From the NCBI GenBank assembly GCA_016801885.1, contig CM028895.1, positions 12,672,001 to 12,736,000 of the forward strand: a stretch of 64,000 bases of DNA, written 5' to 3'. Below, in pieces: positions 1 to 12,800 of this stretch. Position numbers and translations under genes: made by a program. The stretch comes from Toxotes chatareus (lineage: Eukaryota > Chordata > Actinopteri > Toxotidae). The first letter of the stretch is position 1; the number at the start of each line of letters is the position of its first letter. A model generated the notes under the pieces. That model made no database searches, was not told where the DNA came from, and was given only the letters and a program-made list of their open reading frames with translations.

Positions 1-657
1 CCCTTTTCCTTGTTCGCACACTTGTCACACTCCTAAGCGTGTTCCCTCTGTCTCTTTCTTGAATACACACTTACTCAAGCTTGCTGACACGACACACCCC
101 TCCTCCTCTGTCCCCTGTCTAGTTAAACACACACACTTTTTATCTTATATGTTTATATACACGCCTCCCCACCGCTTTCCCCCACTTCACACACATAAAA
201 AAATTACACTCTTTTTTGTCTCCTACTCACACACACTCCAGCTCGACCCATTCTCTCACTTTCTCCCTCCCTCTCCCACTCTTTTCTCTCTCCCTCCCTC
301 TCTCTCTGATACACACACTCACACACCCCTCCTCCCTGTGTCAGTGCAAAGTAGAGCGAGAGCAAGGAGCCACTCGTTCATTTTTTTCCCTCGTCTCCTG
401 CCTTGCTCCGTCTTCTGCGGGGCTGCACAGAGGGAAAGGGAGGGTTTCATTGTTGCCTGCATCCCCACCAGGGTCGCCTGTCGTTCGAGGGGGGGGGAAG
501 AGTGACACAGAAAGGAGAAGACAGGGAGATAAAGAGTGGGAGAGACAGGGGAAGAAGCTGGACTCTCGCTCCATCTGTCTGTCTTAGAACAAGGGGAAAA
601 GGAAAAAGAGGGGTAACAGCGGGGAGAGGGGAACAGGAGGAGAGGGAAGGTGGCGCC
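1..657 (+). promoter_or_regulatory. akap7: 5' flank / probable 5'UTR of short akap7
   Basis: This stretch lies directly upstream of the akap7 alpha-type start codon. The first ~350 bases are low-complexity CT and CA rich sequence; from ~480 it becomes purine rich (GGGGA/GAGAGG runs) up to the ATG. No splice acceptor close to the ATG was needed to explain the exon, so the purine-rich part is probably 5'UTR. In mammals the short AKAP7 forms start from their own first exon inside the larger gene, so a promoter is expected here. That is inference; no TATA box is seen at a convincing position. Confidence 0.45.
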
Positions 658-790
658 ATGGGTCAGCTGTGCTGCTTCCCTTTCTCCCAAGCCGAGGAGA
701 AAATCAGTAAGTGTCTCCTGGTCCTGTCTCCATGCGTGGGTGTGTGTTGTGGGAGAGACTGTGTGCATGTAATGTAGGAATATAATGTAC

Positions 791-860
<70 letters not shown>

Positions 861-3800
861 TGTGTGTGTCGCTTTGTGTCAGCTGTCTGTGTGCACAGCT
901 ACATCCATGATTGTGTGCAACCTACAAATGGACAAGGAGTGCATGTGTGTAAGAGAGTGTGACCATGCAATTCGCTTTGTGTGCAGTCTGGTATTGAGCC
1001 TCTTCAACCAGATGAAATAGTTAAGAGTTACTGATAAGTCTTCTCACAGTCCTCTTACTGCAAATATCGACTGTGAGTAATAAAGTCAAAGGATGCTCCT
1101 AAACCTTGTGCTGATTAGTTCTGGCTGATGACTGCAGACAATGAAAACTTAAAGGTGCTGTGTCGAGTTATATTGTTAACAAACAAAAGTTATGTTTACA
1201 TTCAGTGTTTCTCACCAAATCCCATAAGCATCCTTGAGGTAAAAACAAAACAACCTGCTGAATCAATTTCCTTCCTCATTAAATGTCAGCAAAGCCGATT
1301 TAGAAAAAAAATTCTAAACCACATATTTCTTTACATCCATGTCTGCTAGCCTGCAGTTTTCTTCTTCACTGCCTTATTTGATGCATTGTTGCGCGTCTTT
1401 GTGCCCAACTGTCGATAAGTGGAATGGCATGAGACTGACAAGTTGTGAATCGTGTCCTTGTCTGCACGATACAAACAAAACAGGGACTCGCTTGTAAAAG
1501 CATCGCTTCATAGCGCTACTAGTGGTCAAAACACCTCATGGTAACTAAATCATACATCAGTGGTCTTTAAAGAAAAATGATTAATGGAGAACTGAACAAG
1601 GGGAGCTGGAAAATAACTTTCTGTTCCAGTTTTCATTATGTTGATGTATTTTCAGTGTCCTTAGTCTGATTATTAGTATGATAAATGATTTTTTGTCACC
1701 ATTATCAGCTTACTTTTGTATGTTTGGGGAACTGCTTTCTTTTTCTTTATTTTTCATTCTTGCTGTATTGATTCAACATATACACTGAATGGCCTGAAAG
1801 CTTCAAGAGCTCTCCAGACAGGTTTTAAGACATATAATAATAGCTGATAATAATTTCTGTCTGTTATATATTTTTCACAAAAACATTCAGTGACTTTGTA
1901 AAAAAATTCTTGAATTTTAATCTACTCCGTCTCCCTCATAGAAAAGTCCAGTTTCTATCAATATGCAAAGTTTAACTCCTGAACACAAAGTATCTCCCAC
2001 TTCACTGAAGTGTCAGTATGTGCATATGTATTAAACATGAGATTTAAGGTGAACTCGGAGAAACACAGGAATGTGAAAACAGCCTTCTACAGTCAAAATC
2101 TGCACACTGATCATTCTGTACAGTGAAGCTCAAACATGACGGTGACGCAACACTAAGCAAGAAACGTTTTTTGAGTGGGGGGGGGGGGATTTAAAGTAAC
2201 TTTGAAATGAGCACCCTCCTGTCGTACATGAACATGTGGCACAGATTAGCCAGGAATCTCCTCATCTCTATAACCATAACGTTCTCTGGGTGAGCACTGA
2301 TGTTATCTAACAAAGTATGTCGTTACACAACATCAGTGGTCAGTTAAAGGAAAATTAAAATGGATAAATTAAGGAACCAAAGTAAAGGCACAAATTTTCC
2401 ACTAGATGACAGAGATACAGAGTGGAAACTGTCTGCTCTGCTTAAGCTCATATGGAATGAAATCAGCTCCAGAGGATAATTACTGATCCAGCTTGTGGTT
2501 TGATTACAGCTTTAAGCAGCGATTTCTCTCTCATTGTTCTGTAGCAGCTGTATCAGGGTTAATTTAGGTTTTGGTTGAACGTACACCTCAGTTTTGGTGC
2601 TACTACGTGTTTTAGGTGTAGAACTAGTCTTGCTTCTCTGTTATTACTTACTTACTGCTCTATTATTATTAGCATAAAAGATACACAATTTCTCCTTTCA
2701 GTATGGCATCTTACAAATGTTCATTACTAGTAACTTATTTCATTATAACAGTATCAGACTAATTTGTTTTACTGCAATACACGACATGTGCCATATTAAA
2801 CTGAACTGACAGTCTGTTTTTAGCAAGTGTGGTATAGATTGATTGTGGTGACAGACGATAGAGCTGGAATTCAGTTTTCCCTGTAGTGTTTGGGGGAGTA
2901 AATTGGATCAGTTACTTGTTTGTCCTAGTTTTCATTCTAGTGCAAGAAACTGAAATTGATCTTATTTAGATTCTTAAACTAATAGAAAATCCACCACCCT
3001 TACAACTGCCAGGAAAGATTTTTTTTTTTTAAACTGCAATTTTGTAGTTTTCGCCTCACGTTTTGTTTTCCTCCTTTTCTATGAGTTAAAGTAGGAAAAT
3101 TGCAGTAACTTCATATTGATATAGCTGCTGTCCTCTGGATTAATGGTTAAACAGTGATACAAAGCAATAAAATGGTCCGGTCATTTGTGGCCTGTTCGTT
3201 GTGTGTGTGTGTCTCTCTCTCTCTGTGTGTGTCTCTGTGTGTGCGTGCTGTATGTAAGATCTCGGTCATGCTGATCATACTGATCATGCTGTCATAAACG
3301 CAGACTTTGACACTGGCTGAAATGGAGATTCTGAAAATAGGTGGTGTGTATGTGGGCACACGTGTGCTCTGTGCAAGCACTAATCTGGTAAAGACAGAAA
3401 TGTTAAACTGAGCTGTATGTACACACATTATTGTGTGTTCTTTCTTCCTGCTTCTCTCTGTTTCTCTTCCTCCCTCCTGTGTTTTCTCTTATGTCTCTCT
3501 CTTTCTCTCTGTCTCTCTCCCCACTTGCAGCTGCATTGCTATAAACAGTCGAGCCACTGTGCCCTACTTCTGAGTGGAGAGAGATGGAGGGAGAGGGGGA
3601 AAGAGTGATGCAGGGAATGAAGATTAATGAAGGGAAAAGGAGGAATGGGCTTAAAGAGAAATGGTGATATTGAGACAAAGGCAGAGGCAAGAAGAGGGAG
3701 TGTGTGTACTGTAGGTCAGATGCTACCCCTGTGATGTGGTGACAGTAACCCTCGTGAGCACAGCAAGTACACATGCACGTGTGTGTATGTATGTGTGCTT

Positions 3801-6800
3801 GCAGTGCGTCTGTGTGTTCAGTCAACCACGACCAGTTTGACAATGTGTCACACAGTGGTATTAAGGCCAGAGTATACTTCTGCATAAAATCAACGCCGTA
3901 GCCTGACGCGAAGCTTCCTAGAAATGTAACTACACAGTGTGGTGATGCCGATAGCAACGACTGTGATTGGTCCACTTGGTAGCAAGTCTTTGAGCAGGCT
4001 GAATTAATTTCTTTGTATGAAATGCACTTAATTATTGTAAGAAATACAGGCAATCATAGTGTTTATTGTCTAGCTTAAGAAAAGCTGTGTGAGATGTTAT
4101 AGTTCTATTCATTCCATTCGTTTGTAATTGTTATCGCTGTCAGAAATATTGAAGACGGTACTTATATCCTGGGAATATTAGAGCTCTGTGTGAGAACGAA
4201 TTGTGCAAAATGTCAGGTGTGACTCATGACCACCTAGTTACAGTATAGCCATCTAAATGTATGCTGCTGTTATAGCTCGGCCTATTACAGCATGCTTTGC
4301 AGCATTACTCACAGTTAATATGTTATTGTCAAGTTACGCTAACTTTATTGACACTATGAAAGAAGTTGCCAAGTCAAGCCAATGGCAAACTTACAGAAAA
4401 ACAAATAAATAATTAGCTTTTAGAAGGAACCGAAATATGTGGCAAGTTAATTGAAGATTGGATGACTGTAAAAAAACATTTGTTGGGATGCAGTAAGTAA
4501 GTAGGGACCAAGGAATTAACTAAGGAACTGATTGCTATCACCATTATTAATTATTTTGTGTCTCAGTCAGACAGAATACTGTCAGTCATAGGTTCTGAGA
4601 GTCCAAGATGACATCTTCAGATGTCTTATTTTGTCTGATCATAAGCTGAAGAACCCAAGAATGTTCAATTTATATTCATAAAGAACGCACAAAAGCAGCA
4701 AATCTCAGCATCTGAGAAGCTGAAATGACTGAATCCTTACCATTTCGGCCTCATTGAACAGCTGTAATGATTTATTCATTGCAAATCTTTCTGCTGATCG
4801 ATTTTCTGTCAGTCAGGGAAAAGCATACAGTTCTTTATAAACGGCTACACAAAGGTGCAATCAGCATCAAATCAGTCCTCCTGTGGCCTATAGTCTTAGT
4901 CTCCACCAGTTCTCATTGAAATGTCAAAGAGATTTCCTGCCAAGTGTCAAAGTGACAAACACAACTGAATCTGTTGCATCATAAAGCTGCATAAAAAAAA
5001 AAGAACAGTCACTAAATTGTGCTGTAATAAGCAGTTGTCTTTGAGAGGCAGCGATTGTTTATGCCACTTCTCTTTTCTTGTTATACACACTTCATATTAC
5101 CTTAGTGAGCAGGTTGACAGGTGTCTGAATAAATTCAGCTAATATTTCAAACAGTTTGCTTTAAGGCAGCTATTACTTTGTACTAATACACGTGGCTAGT
5201 GTGCACAGCCAAACAGCACCACTCCCTTCAGCACTGATCTGATTTGCACTTAACCTTTATTTCCACCCTTAAAATTATATATGGTTTACGTGTAATAAGA
5301 GTCAGATAAAGGCAGCGTTGCTCCTCACGGATGGACTCGGCTTTCTTGGAATAAGCGAGCGGAGGGTGGCTCACCCTCTGGTTGGCCACTTCATGAGCTG
5401 TTCACCTGCATTAACAGTGTAACAACAGAACAGACATGAGGAAGTATGTTTTTTTTTTTTTTTAGCTGTCAAGCTTTGCACAGCCGTGAAATCATAAAAT
5501 AAAGACGGTTAAAAATTCAGCTACGCGGTGGTATTTATGAACCTTTCACAAAGGAGAGTGATGCACAAAGAGAAAAAAGTGCTGGTAGCGTAGGGAGCAG
5601 AGAGAGGGAAAGAGATGTGTGCAGCACTGCTTAATTCATCCCTTTATTTTTCCTCCCATTCATTCCTCTCTGCCAAGTTTTCGTCTTTCATTCCGGTGCC
5701 TCGCTGCGTTAACTCTTTCTTGCTCCACTACAGAACCAGTCTCTTTTTCCAAGAAACGTGAAAACACTGAAATTTCCACATTTACTGGCCGTGCTGTAAA
5801 ATTCCGAGGTCTGCGGGAGAGTGTGTGTATAAGTGTGAGTCTGACAGGCAACGACAGCTCCGTGAGCCGGGTCACTGAGCAGAAAAAGCCATCCCTGAAT
5901 ACCGACTGACTCCCCCCCAAGTCAGGTTCCGACACAGAGGAGGGAGATACATCTGGGTTTGAGTTACGGCATGCATGCCCTAAAGCTTGGCCAGGGGGAA
6001 TAAGAGACTAGGGTTTTGTTCTGAAAAGACAGGTGGAAACAGCTCAGTGTTTGCTTTTTTTTTTAAGGTGCAATCAATAAGAAATGTTCACTCTTTCAAT
6101 CCTTTTTTTCCCCTTTTTGATTGTGCTGAGGGCTGACTGGATCACAGCCAATCTCTGTTTGGCCAGACACTATTTAAGCTAGCCATGTCTTAGAACCAAG
6201 CCAGGCACTCCATTCTCTTTATAAAGGCGTTGAGCACATAATAAAGCCACAGTGGGTAACATCTGTGGACTTAGGTGGTAGAAATCCCTCTTGTGTCAAA
6301 AACAAGGCGTGGACGGAGGGGAGATCCTGAGAGGCAGAGGCATGTGATTCCTTGTGTTGCTTTGATCTGAAGTGTATAATAATGTCATGGTTTATACCAC
6401 CGAACCCCCTACGGAAACCACACTATATCACATTTAGTCACAGTGGGGCTGTGCTGAGCTGATAGAGCCAAGAGCTGTAAGTTAGCTCACACACTAGTTT
6501 GTGCTCAGGTGTGCTATGACACCAGGCTACAGAACTGAAAGGTGTCAAATCAAAGCGAGCGTAGTATGTGTTTTCTCCGGTTAGCATGTGTCCTTTCCTC
6601 TCTGGTCATCCCCTGACTTTTCAGTTGCCGCCATGAGAGTCATGGATCATACACAATTTGATGTTCCTCTGACTTTTGATTGTGTCCACTGTTTTAGTTT
6701 ATGGCCAAATTCCTGCAAAACTAATGACATTTCCATCAGCGTTTATGGTTGTGTTTAGACCAAATCACAAACATAATTGGTTTATGCTCTACTGTTTTTT

Positions 6801-9800
6801 CCACTGTCTTGTTCTTAATGTGTGGCCTAATGCGACGGCTCTTTTCCTGGAGTGGTGGCAGTTTGCCTTTTGTCATTATGTTCAAATTAGGGGGACAAAA
6901 TGAAAATGAACTCATTTTACCAGCAGTTTTCATTATTGCCAAATTAGTTTATCTTGTTGTTGTTTCTTTCAGGATCATATGAAGGTACAGCATCAGGTAG
7001 CACATCGCCTGCATATGTTGTTTCACATCCAGCCTCAGACCCTCTTTAAGTCTTCTTCCTCTTTATTACATTGTTTTAAAGGCGTGAGTGTGAAAATAGA
7101 GCTTTGATGCCATTCACCGTCTCAATTAGAGGGAATTTATCAGCCATGGAATTGTCAATTAGTTCACTAGTAGAGAGGAACTGACGCCAGACACAAGGGA
7201 GAGATTGTCAGAAATGTAAAAATTTTCTCTATCGTTGAATTCACTAAAATGCAGGCAAATCAGGCCACATTTAAGAAATGTTGCTGAGAAATAAACAGAG
7301 CTGCAGACTTTTGATCCTAGCATCTCCTACTAGTGTTTTTTTTTTATCTTTTGCTTTCTCTAAATTTTTATTTTACATGCATTAAACAGAGTTCAGAGCA
7401 GTGTCTTTGGGGCATTTATAGGATTAGTTCCTCCCTCAAAGGCCATGTGATGAGGACATCTGGGCACAGTAGTGTGTATCAGCCATTCCCCAGTCAAAGG
7501 ATAACAGCTTGGGTTTATTGATCTGACTTTCTACCTCCAGCCAAATGTTTAATTAACTGGATTAATCTTCAGTGAGTGTGCTTCTAAGTACAATGTTCTG
7601 ATGTCATTCTGCATGTATTTAGGCATTTGTGTTTGCATTTTGTAACAAACAGTCTACCTGGCGTTGAGTAATAATAATTCATTAACATCTTATAGTCGAT
7701 AGGTCGAATACATGCCATCTAGAATACTGTGTAAATATAGATTTGTTGAACTGGGCTGCAGTCGGTATCTCGTGTCTGAGAGAGTCTCTGGTATTTCCTG
7801 AGGAAACCACTCCGACATCAGGGCTCTATACCCCCACCTACCCTGCAGCTCCACAGCCTCTATATATCCCCACTGTTCTCGTCCTTCACTCCATATTCAA
7901 GGTCTGCTCTTCCTCATTTCCCCTCTTTCTCGTCCTCCTCCTCCTCCTCCGGTCTCGCGCTCTGTCCTCAAATGCACCCGCTCCCTTTCATTTTTTTCCT
8001 CTTGCTCTGCTTTTTCATTTCTCAATCGAACATCAGGAGGTCCTTGCTTTGCTCAGATATGCTCACCCCCCCCTTCCTCACATCACGTACTGTACTGTAG
8101 TCTTCCTCTTTGTCCCCCTCTTTCCTCCTCCCTCTCATCTGCCCAGTTTTTCTTCATTTATCCTCCTCCTCTCACCACAAATGCTGCATTAAATTTCTGC
8201 TTAGACCAGTTCGAGAGCGTTCAGGAAATCATCTGATTCGGAGTACGAGGAAATTAGTCATAGCAGCAGATTATTAAGCTGGATGTAAACATAATCAGTT
8301 AGCCCGCTGTATCCAGTGAATTTGATTCAGGTCTTTAATGGGATTATTATGGGTCCCTTTGATACTGCATGTACTGTAGATGTGAAGTGCTTGTGTATGG
8401 GTATCATCACCAGAGTAGCTACTGTCAGCTGGAAGAGGACATTACGAAGTGCTACCTCCATCATGGAAAGAACTGAAAGCGCCTGGCTAAAGATTTTTGG
8501 CAGACTTCGGCAGAATGTCAGCTCTGATCCAACCAGGAAGTGGACTCTATAAGTTATTTGGGGGAAGAAGCTGCTACAGAGCAAGATAAATAGGTGTGTT
8601 AAGGAAGTTTGGAGTAATGGTATTAAAAGGTTCTTACATAGCACAAAATAAATCACAGCAGAGTGGTGCCCTGGAGAAGAGAGCAGGGCCAAGTAAAACA
8701 GGGCAGAGTGGTGATGCTGGGAATGAAATAAAAGCAAAGCAGACACACAGTAGTTGTCACTTGACACTGTACAGACTCACAGCTTGGTGAAAGTGTACAG
8801 TCATAATCCCAAAAACATGCAAGCATCTGTACACCAACAACCTTTCTGTCCGTCTGAGTGACTACGAACCAGTACACGTTAGAGACAGAGAGGGAAGAGG
8901 AGACGGTGAGAAAGAGCAACAAAGTGGAAGGAGAAAGGAGATGCATGCCAGAATAACAAACTCATAGTGACATAACATTTGGACAGTGAACTGAGACTAA
9001 TTATTATTTACTAACTGATAAATTCACTTAAAGTTTCAACATAATTTAGTCCACAGCCATACCTGTAGTCCTATGAGGCTTTACATAGCCAAATACGTTT
9101 CTTAGCTGAACTGGCTACATGTAGCCTCACAGGGCTACCTTCAATTTGGTTTCAGCTACTCTAATGTGAGCATTTGCTGCTTTTCCAGTTTTCATTGTAA
9201 ATGTAATGTCTTCAGTTTCTGGATTAGGATGAGTTATCAGCCAAAACAAGACACTTGAAGACCTCGGCTTGGTTTCTGGAAAATGGTGATGGAAGAAAGA
9301 AGTATATGATCAATTAATCACATCAAACAATAAGGAAAATTCTTGTTAGTTACAGGCCTAGTTGAGATATTTCAGGTTGGACCAAGATGGTCGACCAACC
9401 GACAGACCATGTTGTTAGTATGGCTAAAGGTTTAAGACAGAGAGAAGATCATTTCCTGGACTAATCTCATTTCCACTACAGGTTTAACCAGAATCTACCC
9501 AGGCAAGACAACAATTTCCACATTAAACTGACCTAGTTACTCCTGCTTAGACATTTAAAGACACTAATTGGCTTGGTTTGTACCATATGCACTAAGAGGT
9601 TTAGTCTGGCTGTATATGAATTAGCATCGCACTGAAAGAGGCGGAGGCTGTGAAGCAAGGAATGCATATTATAATTCTGCATCTCTTTTTCATTCATTGA
9701 AATCAGAGGAGAAAGGTGGTGAGGAAAAGGAAAAAGAAAGACAGAGACAGAGGAGGACAAAAACGGTGAGGGAACAGGACAGTTAAAGATGAGAGAGAGT

Positions 9801-12800
9801 GAAACCTGCCAAAAAACAGATGGAAGTCAGTACAGCCTCCTTTGTTGTTAAAAGTTGAAGTGCCTGTCTGGTTCTCATCCCGTCACCATGACAACACGGC
9901 CAGCACAAAAAAAAAAAAAGGTAGAGAGAGAGAGAGTGGGAAATAAAGGTTTAGATAAAGGAAGAGAGGTTAGGAAAAGCAAAGAGGGTGAGGATGTACT
10001 GTGTGAGTGTGTGTGTAAGATACTGTTGAATTTATGTATTTGTGTGTGATATAATTGAGAAAGATCCTTGTGTGTGTCTTGTTACTGTGGAATCAGTTTA
10101 TCCACAGTGAGAAAGGTGTGTGTGTGTGTGTGTGTTGCACATGTTAGCAGGTACAGAGGGCACCTTTACTGCCCCATCATAAAGGTCTTCATTTTGTCAG
10201 GGTGAAATTGGACAGGCAGATAAAAAAAGACTTACTCACGAACACGCACTTTAAACAAACCTTTGACAAGGTTCTAAGTAAAGAGGAGGCAAAATAAGGG
10301 ATTTAGTTCCTATATTCTGCTAATCTTCATATTTTAAAATCATCTCATCAATTTATTCTCTAAAATGCTGCCTCATCTGAAACACACTAACGATTTTCCA
10401 TGTTTGCATTTCTTCTATCTTTGAATTAAAAGGTTCCAGCACCTGACTAAGGTTTTTTTTTTTCCAGTTCACTCATTTTTTATTAAAGTTATTTTTACAA
10501 TGTGCAGACCTGTGTAATAAATTATGCTCTGTTGACTGGCTTTCTAGCTCTGTGCCCAGCCCCAGAAAGTGCACACCTGCACCCTATTTTTACCCTGCAG
10601 AGTCTTGCAGCTTTTGGTAGTATGACAGTCAGTGGATTTGGTATACAGTATCTCTTCAGTATATTTGTGCATCCATTTAAGTCCTCATGTAGCCCTCATG
10701 TAGTCTTCATGTAGCCCAGGGCTCAGAACCTAATCTTTAAAATCACTGCTGTCTTGCACTAAGAGTATCTCCCTTATGTTAATGGACAAAGAGGCTTTTA
10801 TAACTGTACTGCTTCGTGAGTGCATGAAGTCCACGAGACACTGAAATATCTTTTTTTTTTTTTGGTTGTTGTTGTTGAATGTGTGTGTCTTTCTTTAATA
10901 TTTGATGTTTGTGCTTGTGTTGCAGATTTGGTTCAGAGTCCGCTCCATGCCAAACGCTCAAGTATGTCGTCCTTTTGTCGTATGTCCACAATCAGAGTTA
11001 GGATAATCTACATCTGATTATGGGCTAAAATTGCTCTCCATAATGTAATCCCTCAGAACAATCAAACTCAGGATGAGTCACGATGTGATTACTTTCAGAC
11101 ACTTCTGGATTACCACTGATCATTTTGATACACACAATGTAAATGTCTTTTTTTCAGTGATCACTTGGAACATGTGTAATCATAATAACACTTAAATTCC
11201 AAATGATCATTATCAGTTTCTTTACTCATATATGATTACTTTGTGAAATGCTCTCAGAAAGGAGCAATTTTCATAACAATCAGAATTTTAATCAATAAAA
11301 TGGTACCTGTTAGCATTTCCTATCAACTAATACCATAATTCTCATCTGTAGTCATTTTTACTTTCCATGTTGGTTTAAATTCAGTTCACTGAAAGCAGCT
11401 TCTGTTGGTCTGCTTTGCAGCAGCAGAGCAGCAGGTGATGAGAGAGACTGTCCATTATCAGCACTGCCTGGGTGCATGAACTACAAAGCTGTAGTTTCCT
11501 TGAGCAAGGCAGTCTGTAGGGGTATCTGTATAATATCTGCATCTTTAATAATAATAAACTAAATCAATTAGCTTAACGGCCCCTAAAAGTTTTGAATTCT
11601 TTATTTTGAAATGTAATCCACACATATCTTGACAGCATTCCCAGAGATGGGGGGGCGAATTACCCTGCATAAATGTTGATGTTTTTTGAAGAATATATTT
11701 CCTGAACAAAAAATATTTGTTATATATGAAGACTAGGAGCCAATCATCACTAATGAACTGCACGAAGGTTTGTGGCCGTGAACGAGAGATCATTAAGATA
11801 CCATGTAAAGCCTGTAGAAGGGTTTGGTCACGTGATTTAAATGACTGATCGTGATTTGATCATTAGTGCTAATGCCCCAGCTTCAGTTACTCAGAAATGG
11901 CCGGCATCTGTGGAATTCACCATATTAGAGAGTGCAGTTTACTAAGAAAGGCAGATTTAGAATAAATTCAGTCTGCTGCAGTCCTGAGGGTAAAAATACC
12001 TCATCAAACCACGGTCAGAGGTGTGAGTCATTCTAACTGACAGGAAGGCCACAGGTAATCAAATACCATCTCAGTGCAACAACAGGGCCCCTCACAAAAC
12101 ACAACTCAATAAACCATGAGTTAGATGTAATACAACAGAACATCATGTTAGGTACAAATCAGTTTAGCAAAAAGTAAGCAAGTAAAGCTGATGTGAGCAC
12201 GTGGTGACTGTAATTGGATGAGTCGACATATGCCTCCCCCTGGTCTGACGAATGCTTGTTTGTGTTCGACATGCTGAATATCTGGCTTAAATAACACAAA
12301 TCCATGGATGCATAATGCATGTGTCAGCAGAACAGGCTGGTAGTGGTGGTGAAATGTTGCTGTGACATGCATGTGACAGTGGCTGTGATTTATTCCAGTG
12401 GTCTGCATAATAGATCTCAACCCAGAAAAAGACCTGGAGGGTGAGAGACGGGATACATTTGGTAAAATAGAACCAAGAATGTGCAAACAATCAGTCACCT
12501 TATCAAGTCGTCATGGACTGAGACACCTGCAGAGCTGGTTCATGTATGGTATATGGCTGTATTCCTTTAAGAGGCAGTTGTCAGTGATGCTTTGTGTGTG
12601 TGGAGTTTTCTGATAAGCAATGTTGTTGTTTTTATTCAGTGTTACTCACCAAAACACATGTTTCAGGAATATCTGTCGAGTGGGTCCAAGCCAAACTTGG
12701 ACACACTCAGAAAAACATTGGTCCATTGTGCTACTAGGGGTTAAAATCCCCACAGTGCACCTCTAAGGGGGAAGGATAATATGCCCAAAAAGAACACAAA

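Noticed and set aside
319..792. 157-codon minus-strand frame over the akap7 leader
   Set aside because: It is antisense to purine-rich leader DNA and its residues are dominated by Ser/Pro/Leu from CT repeats.
3403..4053. 216-codon minus-strand open frame rich in His, Ser and Arg/Glu
   Set aside because: The translation follows CT/GA and CA/TG low-complexity DNA and runs into a dispersed repeat; no domain is seen and there is no splice context.
5362..5378. Perfect 7-bp hairpin GAGGGTG-GCT-CACCCTC
   Set aside because: Too short and isolated to mean much; no T run or repeat family nearby.
8316..8767. Overlapping open frames on both strands in the akap7 intron
   Set aside because: No recognisable motif, no paired splice signals with akap7 phase, and no resemblance to a known element.
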